From: Aquila chrysaetos chrysaetos
Lineage: Eukaryota > Chordata > Aves > Accipitriformes > Accipitridae
Length of the DNA stretch: 64,000 nucleotides
Assembly: GCF_900496995.4 (NCBI RefSeq)
Contig: NC_044011.1
Location: 20,554,041-20,618,040 of the forward strand
Reading direction: 5' to 3'
Part shown: positions 1 through 33,679 of the stretch, piece after piece
How positions within the stretch are numbered: position 1 is the stretch's first letter
Layout of the letters: each line of letters starts with the position of its first letter
The notes under the pieces: model-generated
What the model was told of the DNA's origin: nothing
What the model saw: the letters and a program-made list of their open reading frames with translations, nothing else
The model's database searches: none
Program-made: the position numbers and the translations under genes

Positions 1-21429
<21,429 letters not shown>

Positions 21430-21935
21430 GCCTACTGCCGTTAACTGTGAATTTACTAATTTTGAAAGGGGTATTGGTTTCAAAGCCTATTTAAAGATCC
21501 ATGCATCTAGCTCAGTGCACTCTATTCTACATTAAATGTTGTGGTTCTGTTTTGTCAATTTGTCCACTTTTGTATTTAAGTATTTTAATTTCAGTACAGA
21601 GAAAACAAAAACTTTTTCCTTGAATGTGACACTGCCTCTCATAATTTTCTGTGGGCATCCGTGATCTTTGTTGGACTTGAGTTTGCAGAGTTTGTCACCA
21701 AAATTTCCAACTGGAATTTTTTAGTGGTTTCTTTTTTCCCGTTGAAACATCTTTGCAGAAGAGGATTGCTAATCAGTTGACTTTAAGCACATAAAATCTT
21801 ATTTCGCTATGGCATTTATTTTACTGTGCCAGAAAAGAGGAAAAACTAGTAATCTGTCATCAGCCAATGTTACTTCCCAAGCTGCCTTTCACAATTGGAA
21901 AGTTGTTCACAATTCTTGAAAGCCTGCCTCTTTGC

Positions 21936-21941
21936 AATAAA
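21936..21941 (+). terminator. REPS1: Polyadenylation signal AATAAA (proximal)
   Basis: Canonical hexamer about 510 nt after the REPS1 stop codon. It is within TTGCAATAAACC, followed by a T/G-rich stretch (GACAGTTTTTGC). Confidence 0.55.
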
Positions 21942-22330
21942 CCAACTTATTCAGGTTGACAGTTTTTGCAGGCTGCTTGCCATATCAACTGGATTTGATT
22001 TTGTGTTTTTGTTGCATACATTATAGAGTATGTAACCACAGATTGCCAGGTGTTCACATTTTATCCATTCATGATCCCAATTCAGCCGCATGCATATAAA
22101 GATTTATGGTACAATTGGTAGTCTATCAAACAGACCTTTTTCAGTCCTCTCTTTTGTGGAAAGAGTTGGGTGTAAATCCCCAACATATTAATTACACATT
22201 ACCTAAGCACCACCTGTAATTGCATGTTTCACACATTACCTTTTAATAACAGATCACATCCACCAGTCTTCACTGTAACAAATTGTATTGTCAAGTAATG
22301 TGTCAATACCTCTATGAACTTCTAATTCCC

Positions 22331-22376
22331 AGAAAAAAAAAAAAAAACCAACAAAAAAAAAACCAAAAACAAAAAG
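22331..22376. repeat. A-rich low-complexity stretch
   Basis: A runs broken by CC and C. Similar A/C tracts occur at 23547-23586, 39807-39833 and 42996-43020. Confidence 0.85.
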
Positions 22377-22696
22377 CGAACAGTTTGCTTCTTAGGAATT
22401 TTGGGGTACCTTCTGTCATCTTGTTTCCAGGCCTTATTTCTCTGGCATATAGACAGGCTTCACTATTAACAGAGTTCCCTGAGTGTATCCTGCTATTCAG
22501 GTTGATGTACTGTATTAGGATTTGTTGTATATTGTACGATACACACCTTTTGATCTCATATGTAAATTTGCATTAATTGCTGACTAACAGCAGATATTCT
22601 ATTTAATGGCTTCTTCTGGCTGTGGGATCATAGATGTTTAACTGCATGGATGTATCTCTGCAGAATCAGAACTAGCAATTGTGTGATTTTTACACC

Positions 22697-22702
22697 AATA
22701 AA
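22697..22702 (+). terminator. REPS1: Polyadenylation signal AATAAA (distal)
   Basis: Hexamer in ACACCAATAAAACAGC, followed by the T/G-rich TTTTAATTTTGTTG; a good candidate for the main REPS1 mRNA end. Confidence 0.6.
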
Positions 22703-22725
22703 ACAGCACAATATTTTAATTTTGT

Positions 22726-25700
22726 TGATTCATCTTTACCTGGGAATTGAAACTCATTCAGATGGGGGGAGGGTTTTATTACAGGTCTGCAGGGAATTTT
22801 TTGTAATTTTGTGGCATGTACGAGAAATAGTTGATCATAATCCCTTGACCATTTTCTTCCCTCATTTTTTAGCTGTTGGTCAGAAGTGATCAAATTCTCT
22901 TGGTAATCTGTGGCTATATTCCTTTTGTATCCTCCTATAAGCAAATTTAATACAGTTGTAACTTCTAAAAAGTAAACGCTAGTACTGACTTGGGGCGAAG
23001 AAATATATAGTTCTTTAGTCTTCATTTCTGGTTTGATTTCCTTGAGAATACCTTTCAAAATTAAAATTAAATGGATCGCCTGTTAGCAGTCCTTATCCTC
23101 ACAGTGTCACTTCTGTGCTTAAATGAAATTCTCTTAACATCTGCTTCCTTTCCAAAAGGATAGCTCAAGTCAGATTTTTCTGCTGGATATGCTGTTTGTT
23201 ACAGTGAAAAAGAAGTATTTCTCTTTTTGGTTATCATATACAGACTGGATAATTATGGTTAATTTTTATTACTATAACTATTCGAACATTTTTTCAAATG
23301 TCATGGAAGTGTTGCAGATGGCTTATGTATATAATCCAAAGCAAGATTCCCTGGTATGAAAGACACAAATGTCATAGTTGCATGAAAGGTGGTACTTTCT
23401 ATTTGCATGTAAAGGGATTAAGAAATGATAGCTAAATGGGCACAAAGGTTACATATGAATTACATATCACCTATGTCTTGCCAATTAGTAGATAAAGTAC
23501 AAGACTTTGGCTTCAAAAAATAAGATATAACTAGGGAAATGGAAAAAAAAAAACCCAACCAAACAAAAAAAAACCCAAAACAAAACTGAAAAACTTTAAA
23601 GTAGATGGACTAATCACTTCTGTTATAACTGCCAAGTAGTGAGAACAGTGTTTAGAAAAGTGGGTCACTTACTGTAGTTAAAGAATGTTGATTTCAAACC
23701 AACTGGATCTTGTCCATAGTTTATTTTAAATTTAAAAATACTTTTTTAAAATAGTACTATTTTCATATTAATATTTAAGTATTAAGCCTATGTTTATAGC
23801 AGCAGGATTCATAAATCAGAATTTAACATTTTAAGCTTAAATGTGAAAAGCCTTTTACATTCAAATGTGACATGTACATATGATTTTCTGTGACATCAAT
23901 GTCTTTCTAGTAGAATGACAAGTTAGTGTCTCAAGTGAAGAACTTGGGCAATCTGAACATTTTTGTGTCTTGCCAACAAGTCTATTTTTAAGGATTTTTG
24001 TGGATTACTTTTAATACATCATTCAGTATGTTTTAAACCAGTTTTTCGTGATCAGAAGAGCTTCTAACTGAAAAATTACTTATGTCTTAAGAACATCACT
24101 GCCAATGATGTTCAGAAGTTACCTCACTTAGTAATGTAACCCAACTTTAATCCCTTATAAAATTATTTCCCTGTCTTCGCCATTTGTTTGATCTTGATCC
24201 GGCTACTTGATACATTCTTTTTTATGAACTTAGATTGTAAGCTCTTTGGGGCAAGGAATTATGTACCATACAAGAGATGCTCTCTATATTGCAAGCATAA
24301 ATGTAGACTACTAAATAGTATGGAGTGTGATTCATGTACCCAGCTAGGATGGATGGACAGCAGCATGCATTTCTGAAACACCTGCAAAATGTTTTTCTTT
24401 GGAATTTGTGATTGGAGGAGTGTCTCTCTTCTTGTTTGATTTGTGTTTCCTTTGTTTCTCCTACTAATGTGCCTCTTTCTTCATTCCACCTGCTTTGGAG
24501 TTGCTTTTTTCTCCATTCATTGCCTATCTTTGGACTGCAGAGAAGATTTCCAAAATGCAAAGGTAAAAAGCTGAAAAGCCACTTTTTTTGAGCAGTATTT
24601 TAAGTCTACCCAGTGTAAGCTAGTATTTTCAATTTTTTTGTACTTCACATGCCCCTCATTTTACTTGCAATTGTATAGTACATGAACTAGAGGATCTCTT
24701 ATTACTGAAAATGTCTTATGTGGGATAAACAAAGTTGAGGTTATAAAAACTCAAAGCTAAAGAAAATAAATTTGCAGCATTGTTTCTTGTGTGAGGTGTC
24801 TCTGTCCCTTATGGATGGGGTGTGCTGTGTTTCCGCTCTACATTTAGGGCAAAGTTGAGTTACTCTCCTGGGTTCAGCTATGTACAGAGTTTGTCTCTAA
24901 GTGCAACTTTATGGATGACCTAGTCTGAATCACTTTTTCCTAAAAGAAAAAAAAAAATTAAAAGGAAAAAAAACCCTGCACTGTCTCTTGACTCATTCTA
25001 CTCTTAGTTTCTAGTAGAATGTAGTTTCATGAAAAGGTAATGTGTTACAAAAACATGTTACTCCCAAGTGAGTAATAACAATGCAATTCTTACTCTGTGT
25101 AGAAGATTAAAAAATAACTTGTGTATTTTAAACATGCTTGCATGCTTTAGTTTCTTAAATACTTTACAAAGCAGTCCATGTGCAGTTGAGTATTCATTTA
25201 TACTCCCCAAAGTTCTATTTTGAGACATACAACTTAATTTCACAAGCAGAATTCCAGCTTGTTTTGCCATGCATATTGATGTACTAATCATTTATAATAC
25301 AGCTCTCTAGAAGAAAACACATGAAAACCAGGGACTTTGTTCTCTAACAGCAAAAAAATTTTAAATAGACTTAATAGTCTTTGAAAACAACTAACTAGCG
25401 GTTGTATAGGAACAATGTTAATGTCTATATACTAATAACCAAATGAGACTATACAGTGTTGTCCTGATAATTAGTAACCAAGCAAAATAGAAACCTTTTT
25501 TTTCCACAGGAATCTTTAATTGCTTTTCAAAATTCAGTTACATGTTTGGGGGGAGGGTTTAATACTGTGTAATTTACTTTCAGTAATGCTTCTTTAAATT
25601 GGCCAAATAGGTTTTAAATGTGCAATTCCTGCTTTAAAGCTAGATTGTACGCTAATTGTACCTGATTGTACACTATTAGTGTATTCCAAAGTGATTTTAC

Positions 25701-28700
25701 AGTACTTTTTTCCAGCTTACTGATATAGAGGTATTCAATGTCTTGCATTTAAGTTATTGTCAGAAACAGCCCTTGTTTCATTATAATACGCAAAAATTCA
25801 GAATTGTAACTCTATGAAATACTAAGTTTGTGATCTCGCAGCTTATATCCGAAATTTTAAGATTACTTTTAGTACTATTTATCACACTGACAGCATACTG
25901 CAACACAGAAAGCTACATGAATTCTCTTCTATCTCTGGTAGAATATGTTCTTGACACTTTCACTCTTACAGATATTAAGAATGCATCTAATCTGGAAGCA
26001 GTTGAAATTACTCTGTTGTTTTGACTGGTCTTGATTATGAGCAACCTAGGAAGTGAACAAAACATCATAAATAGCAAAAGCAATTTAAACTGACATTTAG
26101 TGATATATTAATGAAAAAAGAAAATCTAGCAATACTGCTGTGGAACCTTATGTGACTGGAGTGTTTTTTTCCCAGTCGACTGAGGAACTCGGAGAGAGAG
26201 ATACATCCTATTCTACAATGCATGTAAACTCTTTGATATATCCCATGTAACAGCAATGGTGGCTTTTGCTTTCTGTCATCTAACTTAAGAGGTCTAACCG
26301 TATTTCTCTCTCTGGCTCAAATAAGACTGCATTTAAACTGACAGAAGAGGGTATGGTCCATGGAGTGGAACAAGTTAAATGTACAAAACAGCACTTTGAA
26401 TCGGGAATGTCTTCTGCAAGGAGCCTGTTGTCTTTGGTATCCATTCAAAAGACAAAAAAGAAAGACTAGCATTTGAAAGAACAGATGCATATTGAGAAAG
26501 GAGGCACTAAAATCAATTACTTGCCCTAACATGCAGTTGGGGGAGCAGGGAGTGGAATGAACATTACAGCAGTTGCTATAAGCTGTAAACACTTGTGTAT
26601 GTGAACACTTGTTAAGGGCTTCTGAAGGTCTAGCATACATGATGGGCTATGTCAGACTTAGCAAAAAGTTATGTATAGTAGGTAGATGCAGCAATATATG
26701 ATTTCTCAGCAGAAGTCGAAGGAAATACTTTGGGAACCCTTATGGTATTTTAGGAGTGTGTTTCATTAAACTGCCATAGAATTCAGCACTCTACTAAGTG
26801 CTCTTGTGCCTTATTTTGCAGATCATCTTGAACTGATAAAAAGCTTGACTTCAGTCTTAAGTATGAAAATACAGTATGTATTTCAAGAAAAAGTTCATGA
26901 AAGGAATTTATAGGAAGTTGTAATTCAATGTGTTCTATCAGAAAATGCAGAAGTGATGTGCCTCCAACTTTAACTTGCTTTTTCTGTTCTGTATCCCTGC
27001 CTGTGGAAGAAGAGTGCTGCAGTTTACAACAAACCCTTCTCTAGAGCTTCAATCCCATTGTCTTTCACTGCCCTCATGAAGGAACTTAGTTACCTGCTTT
27101 CTGATCTGAAGGAACCAAGAGGTCACAGAAGAATCAAGAGGTCCTTTTGCTGTAGAAGGGTACTTGAATATATTCCTTGGTTTGCTCTGCACTTTGTCTT
27201 TGAGGATAAAGTAGTGTTGAAGCAAGAAAATTCCTGTGGAAAAGCAGTATTAATTCACAAGTCATTTTATCAAAATTAAGAGGCTGATCATTTTGATGGA
27301 TTTTATGGTTTCTGCCAAGTTGCTTCCATAGGTGGACTCACTAAGCAAGAAACACGCTAAAATTGATAATCTCTTAGAACTTTTCGTGCCAAAAGTATTG
27401 AATGTTGTTTTGTGAATGGTTTTTCCTGTAGCCTTTTCAGGCAATGGAATCCTTTGAAGTTTTAAAACTTCCTTTTTCCAAATAGCTGTGCATGTAGAAT
27501 AGTAGGAAAATTTTTGTTCCACTTGTGGAAAAAAATTTTGTCCATTGATTTCAGTGGGGTTGCATTTCAACTGTCACAACTCAAGACTGTCCTGATCAGA
27601 ATTAATAGAAAGTGAGTACTGCCAAAAATTGAACTGAAAATAGATACGATGTTGATTCCAAGCTAGAATTTTAGGTTTAAAATTTCAATAAAGATGGCAT
27701 TATGATGTATTATTTTACATATTATTTTATTTTCGTGTCCTCACACTTTAACAGTAAGGATAAGAGAAAAATGGGGGCAAATAAATTGAATGCTGGATCC
27801 AAAGGAAGGTTGCAACTATGTGTAGCAGTATCTATAGTTGTAGTGCTATTGTCCAACTCAGGTACTTGATACTATGTGCTTAATTATAAGTCTGAATACA
27901 TATTTTCCTATCTGCCTGTTTATGTTAGGTAGGAAGAGGGTTGAGATTTGCAATTTTTATGCTGCATCTACATGTTTGGATGATCAAGCTGGAAACTTCA
28001 AAACAAACTTACTGAGACTTTTGGTGAATTATGTGGATTTCTGCGTACACCTCACTTGGGCTTATAAATTTACCAACAGATGTGAAATTGTGCATGCATG
28101 TAGCTTTCTTTCTGTGAGGAAGTCTGTATTTTAAGTGCATTCGTGAAACCTTAAGGTGAAAGTACAGCCTGATGCAAACTCATAGTAGTACAGTGCATCT
28201 AGTTGCTGTGAAGTTGCATAAAGTTAATAGTCTTAATACAAAATTCATTCTTGTTTCATGTGGATTTACAATCTGCTTGTAGTTGTCTTCAGAAAATTTC
28301 AGTCCTGACATGGGATCTAGTGGAATCAAACCTTCATTCAAACTAACTCTTCTGTCAAATAAGCTGTGAAAAGTTCGTTTTCATTTCTAGCACGATAAAT
28401 GTGGGCTTCTCTTGTTGATCTCAACTTTACCCTGCAAACTACTGAGTCTGCAGGATAAAGCATGTTGCTGAAGAAGTTTGTATGTGTTCGAAGGGGTAGA
28501 CTGAACTTAATAATTTGCTTAAAGTCTGGGCTGACTACTCTGGAAATGTTTCTGTCAGGATATCTAAGATCTGCCTAGGTTTCACATGAGAACAAAAGAA
28601 ATTGTTATCCTGTAAAATACAAGCCAAGTTAGTTGGGCTTTTTAAACTTTTAAAAACCAATTTTACAATATAAAAAAATTTCCAGCCTGCTTTCTGTTTC

Positions 28701-31700
28701 TAGACTGGTGCTTAGCATATGTTTGTAGTATTAAGACTAATTATTCTTTTTCATTCTTGAGTTAGGAGGTAACCCAGTGAGACGTTTCTGGGTTTGCGGT
28801 TAAAATCCTCAGGATCTCTATGAATTCAAGACACCTTATAAATGTACAGCTTTGATCTCAGACCTTGTTTGATTTGGTAGCCTATTCAGCCCCTTACTGC
28901 TGCTCTGAAAATATTAAGATGCTTATAACTTCTAGCCTGTAGAAAGTAAGAAAAATACTTTCTCTCAACTAGGCTGCATAGGCTTTCTTGTAAAACCATT
29001 GAAAGTTGAAGTAAGTCTGCCAAGGTTACATTTTGAATCAGCTGAATTGCCAACTTTTAGAACTAAAATAAGAAATGCTTGCTTTTTTTCTTGTTGTTTC
29101 TGTGGTTTTTATTTTACATTAGATTGAAAATCCTGACACAGAAGTTGAAACAATTTTTATTTGTTGCAATGGTAGTCTGAATGGCTTTAACCTGGAATGC
29201 TGATTTTCATGTTCTTCTAACATACCCCTATTTTCTTTCACAGGTGCATTACAGTTTTTAGGGTTCCACATAAATGTTTCTTGTATTGGCACATGCTTAA
29301 CTGTTAGACTGTATTTGTTCTAGTATTTTGAAATGTTCGGTCTTTTCAGTATTTTGGCCTTTGGCTTAGTGCTGCAATATTGCATTGATCAGGGTGGTCA
29401 GATTATTTGCAAACTACTCTTTCTCTTTCGTTTGCTCTGGTCCCAGTCTTCCAGTTTGTGGGACAACTTAGTTTGTTCTCAGTTGTTTCATGTTCTGTTT
29501 TTTGTTGTTTTAATACTGTTAAAGACCTATATGTTGGAGGTCTCATACTAATCTTGGTATTTCTAAATAGGAGTGGGAAAAGTTATGATCTATTACAATG
29601 ATTAACTTTTTGAGATTCACAATTTAGATCTAGCATCAGCCATTAGAAACATGTGGAGTTGTTTTTTTACTTAGAATAAAGAGATTTACAGCTGTCATGG
29701 AAGTGTGCCACAAGTCTCTGTGTAAAGCCTTGTTTCAGCAAAGTTCAGTGCTAATATGGAAGTGTGTCATGTCAGGTCTTACTGCAGAATCAGAGCCGCA
29801 GTCACTTCTGATATATTAGAGCTCTTGACTTGTGTTATCTTTTGCTGCTACAGATTGTCATTAAAGAAAAGAAAAAGAACAACCTTCCAGGGGTAGGGAT
29901 CTGAAAAGCCAGCAATGCCAGCAAAATGGGAGTAATGGCTCCCAGCTCAGTCCAGTGCCCCAGGCAGTGTGTCCAGTCACTTGAGATAATGGATACTATC
30001 TCAGCAGCTATTTTGAGGGATTCTTGCTTACCTGTCCTAGTTGCTGGGGCACACTCAGTTGTAAGATTGTGGTATCAGAGAAGATCACTTGGACATTAAC
30101 ACAACTTCGGATGCTGCTTTCCATGGAATAAAATAAAATTCTTCACAATTTCCAGTGTTTGCACATAGCTCTTCTCACTTGTGAACAGCTCCCTGGCAAG
30201 CTTGGTTCACCTGTCTGCTGTGTCTTCACCCTGAAATCTGAGTTAGTTGTTTCAGGCAGTAACTTCAAAATACAAGGTCTGTGACTGCTCGAAGCTTAGA
30301 ACAATACACTAAGGGGATAAAATAGAGAATTGCTTTATATGACTTGAGAAGAAAAAGATTTTTTTTTAATACTTCCATAATTGTAAAACAGAAGGGTGAT
30401 GGCTGCATAATTGAAAAGTCCTGCAGTTATTGAGATACAATTATCTCTTTAATGAAGAGATCCTGAAAAAAGCTTGTGTTCTTCACTAAGTAAATACAGG
30501 GCAACCTGTCAGATCAACAACCTAAACTTGAGTTTGAAACTATCAGCAGCCCTGGTCATCAGTGAAATTTTTTTATTAAAAAATGTTAAATTTTGTTCTA
30601 GGATAGATCAGAAGTTGTAGTAAAAATGTCATGATAATGGTGTTTGAAGAAAGATGTATTTTCTGTATTCCTGCATGGAGCAGGATTTTTCACTCTGAGG
30701 TTGAATAAAATTTTGGTGCTGTTAACTCAGCAGTGTTAAATTTCTGTAGTGTTAAGGACTAAGAGCTGAAATGCAGCACCACCTTAAGTTTTACTTTGTT
30801 CTGATGATGGTTTAAACAACAAAATGATTTTAAAAACATCTTTTTTTTCTTATGCTCTATAGTATCTATAGATGCTTTTCTTTTGATCAGAGGACAAGAA
30901 CAACAGAGAATTGAAGTCATGGCAAGGATCATTTGTTGTTAAAAGTACACAAATCAAAATTATTTATTCCTTGAGGCATTCAGCTCTGAATTCTGCTTAA
31001 AAATTCCAAAATAAAAATGGTCTCTAGGCACCTGCTTAGCAAAAAGTAGCACTTGCTATAGAAATACTGGTATGTGCATTTCTCTGTCTGTTTTCCTGGT
31101 AGTTTTCATCTTCTAGCATTTATAGCAAGATGTAGCTTAAAAATATACAGAAAACAATGTAAAATAATTTCACTGCTTATAGACTATATCGAGCGATTTA
31201 TATGTTCTTACTCATCCTGCGGTTAGTCCTGTGATTCAGAGATATCTTAATTTCTGTGATATGTTTGAGAATTAAATAGAAACCTTTTTGCATTTGAGTA
31301 GGAAATACATTGTTTAAAGTATTTACTTGCATTAAGCTTTTAAAATTATTCATTGGTCTAGCTACTATAGTTTCTGTCAACTTTTTTGACTGGCAGAAGT
31401 CTTAAATATGTAAGTGTTACAATGATTATGATTATAATGATGCCGGTAAAAGCTCTTAAAGTAAGTATTAGCAATGCAATCAAACTTACTGCAGTAACAA
31501 ACTCCTGAGAAAATGCTTTTAAAGGCTCTGCATCCCCAGCTGTAAGCGTCTGAATTCATCCTGCATGACAGACTTTAGTTACAAGAAGCAAACTTGGCTC
31601 ATGTACCTTCACGCCTCCTTTTCTTGCAAGAGCCGAATGACAATCTGTGTTTCTCTTTGGCACTGCTCCAGTCTGAGCAGTGTTTATCTGACAGAGGTGT

Positions 31701-33578
31701 GAATGTCCTTTAAGAACGTACGGTGAGCCATGAAACATTGATTTGACCGAAACCAGATGTTGAAGCTAAATCCCAAGAACTGGCAGGTAAGTGGACTCAC
31801 TGACCAGCTGGCCTCTGAGTACATATTATACTGAAGAGAGCGGTACACCTGAAGGCACGCACCAAGTCGCGCTCCACGCAGGGATAATTACTGAGCTCTC
31901 TGCACATAATTGTGTAGTGGGGAAAAAAGCAAGTACTAATTCGTTGTCTTTATTAGCCAACAGTAAGGTGACCGCTTTGTGCATGAACGAGTCAATGTGA
32001 TACTTAGTTGGATTAGGGCTGGATGCGGTCCTTGTCCCAGTACTGTACATAGAGACTCCATGTTGTTTATGTCGAAGAGTTCATGAAAGTGAGCTGTGCT
32101 CATCTACTTTCTTTATCTATTTGCATGTGTTAAAAGTGGTTGATGAGGCTTTAACAGCTTGCAGATTCCTAGTCAAAAACTGAAAGGAAATGAGCGAAGT
32201 TGTAAGAAAGAGCTAAGCTAGTAACACTATTCTTTTCCAAAAAAATGTTCCATGTTAATAGTTGGACTCTGTTCACTTTGGGACTTTGAAAACTAAAGCA
32301 TTTCAAGCAATTGTTTGACTAGTCAAAAACAGACAATGCAAGAACTGTTTTATAAACTGTGTTTTGGGTCAAAATTAAAAATCAAGCTAAAAATTACCAA
32401 AACTAAACTGACTCTTTAGGGAACCAAAGAGCATTATAGGCATCTGCAGTTATTCCAGAATCCGAAACCTGCTTAAACAAATTGTAAAGTACACTGTTAT
32501 TACAGGAAACTAATATTTATTGTATTAAATGTGGTTGGCCTTAATTCCTTAGTAAGTCACTGTTTTTCAAAACCTAGCTGAGAAGGATCGTTAGGAACAG
32601 TATTAATTTAAAACTGATTTTCTTGGCTCTAGGTCATGAACTGCAGCTTTCATTTTTATTGTTCTCAGGATCCAGACATCATGCACTTAGTCTGAGAACA
32701 AGACCATCGATCAAAGGATACGTCTGGAGTATGCTATTCATTGGGGAGCAGACAGATGCCTTTTTGAATGTTTAATCATGTTGGTAGTTTTAAAAGGAAA
32801 AAAAAATCTGAGTTTGCTTGTACAGAGGAGTTCAGGCTCAGTTTTACTTAAGGCCTTTTGTACAGAAAAATGGTGAGAATTGCCAGTTGAGAATCCCTTG
32901 CTTGCTTGTCTCCCAGCTCGGCAATATAAGTTCCAGTGCTGCTCTGGCTGGAGTGTTGATTTTTGTACTTGGTCAGTCTTTTATAGACTGACCTGACCAG
33001 CAGAAAAAAACTTTGTAAGCAACAGCAGGCAGTCTTCTGCAAGTCATTTCTGTATTCAGCAGCTACTTATCACAAGACCCTGCTAATAAGGGTTCCAGTC
33101 TATGGAGGAGAGGAATGCCTTGGTATCAGAGTCAGGGACAATCATCTAACTAAACACTGTGTAAATATATATAGCACAACAAAGTTGTTAATACGAGAAC
33201 AGATACTGAAATAACTAAGCTATTGTTTCCTCCAGGTATTAAGAAATACTGTTTTAGCTTGCATCAATTTTATCTGACCAAGTTCAATTGACCCCTCACC
33301 TAAAGTCTGTTCCATCTCTTGCTCAGTGTTGTTCACGACTTCCCATCAGCAGACAGGTGTTTAGCCATTTCCAGGAAAGCAGGGACTCGGCACACACAGC
33401 AGTTACTTGGGAAGACAAATGCTGTAACCACAAACATCCCCCCCTTCCTCCTCCTTTCCCTAAGCTTTTATTGCTCAGGTTGGGAATATCCCTTCGGTCA
33501 GATGGGGTCAGCTCTCCTGGCTGTGTCCTGTCCCAACCTTTTGCTCAACCCCAGCCTACTGGGGTCGGGGGAGCCTTT
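22726..33578. other. Intergenic AT-rich DNA, no gene seen
   Basis: No open frame with splice borders, conserved protein or known repeat was recognised on either strand. Further AATAAA hexamers (for example near 24764) could serve longer REPS1 transcripts. The stretch 31540-32060 has more CpG than its surroundings but no assignable exon. Confidence 0.6.
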
Positions 33579-33679
33579 GTCACCTACTCTAGATTTTCCA
33601 TTGCATCGCTGGAGTGCGATGGCAGCGATGTGAAGTGGTGCCACTACAGCGATGCGATGTAAAATCTAGAGTAGGTGAC
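33579..33679. repeat. Imperfect inverted repeat, 38-bp arms and 25-nt loop
   Basis: Arms 33579-33616 and 33642-33679 are reverse complements except for three mismatches. The first 19 pairs (GTCACCTACTCTAGATTTT) are perfect. The arms are rich in GATGC/GCATC. The structure is long for chance and resembles a microRNA-type precursor or a folded small transposon remnant. No flanking duplication was identified, and neither identity can be shown. Confidence 0.85.

Larger units (their letters stand above)
21430..22725 (+). other. REPS1: REPS1 3' UTR (probable extent)
   Basis: Follows the stop codon. AATAAA signals at 21936-21941 and 22697-22702 mark likely ends. The true end is inferred. The region includes an A-rich low-complexity stretch near 22331-22376. 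Confidence 0.6.

Noticed and set aside
22690-23058. 122-codon minus frame considered as an ECT2L exon
   Set aside because: Lies at the REPS1 3' end, has no splice borders and no resemblance to RhoGEF or F-box sequence.
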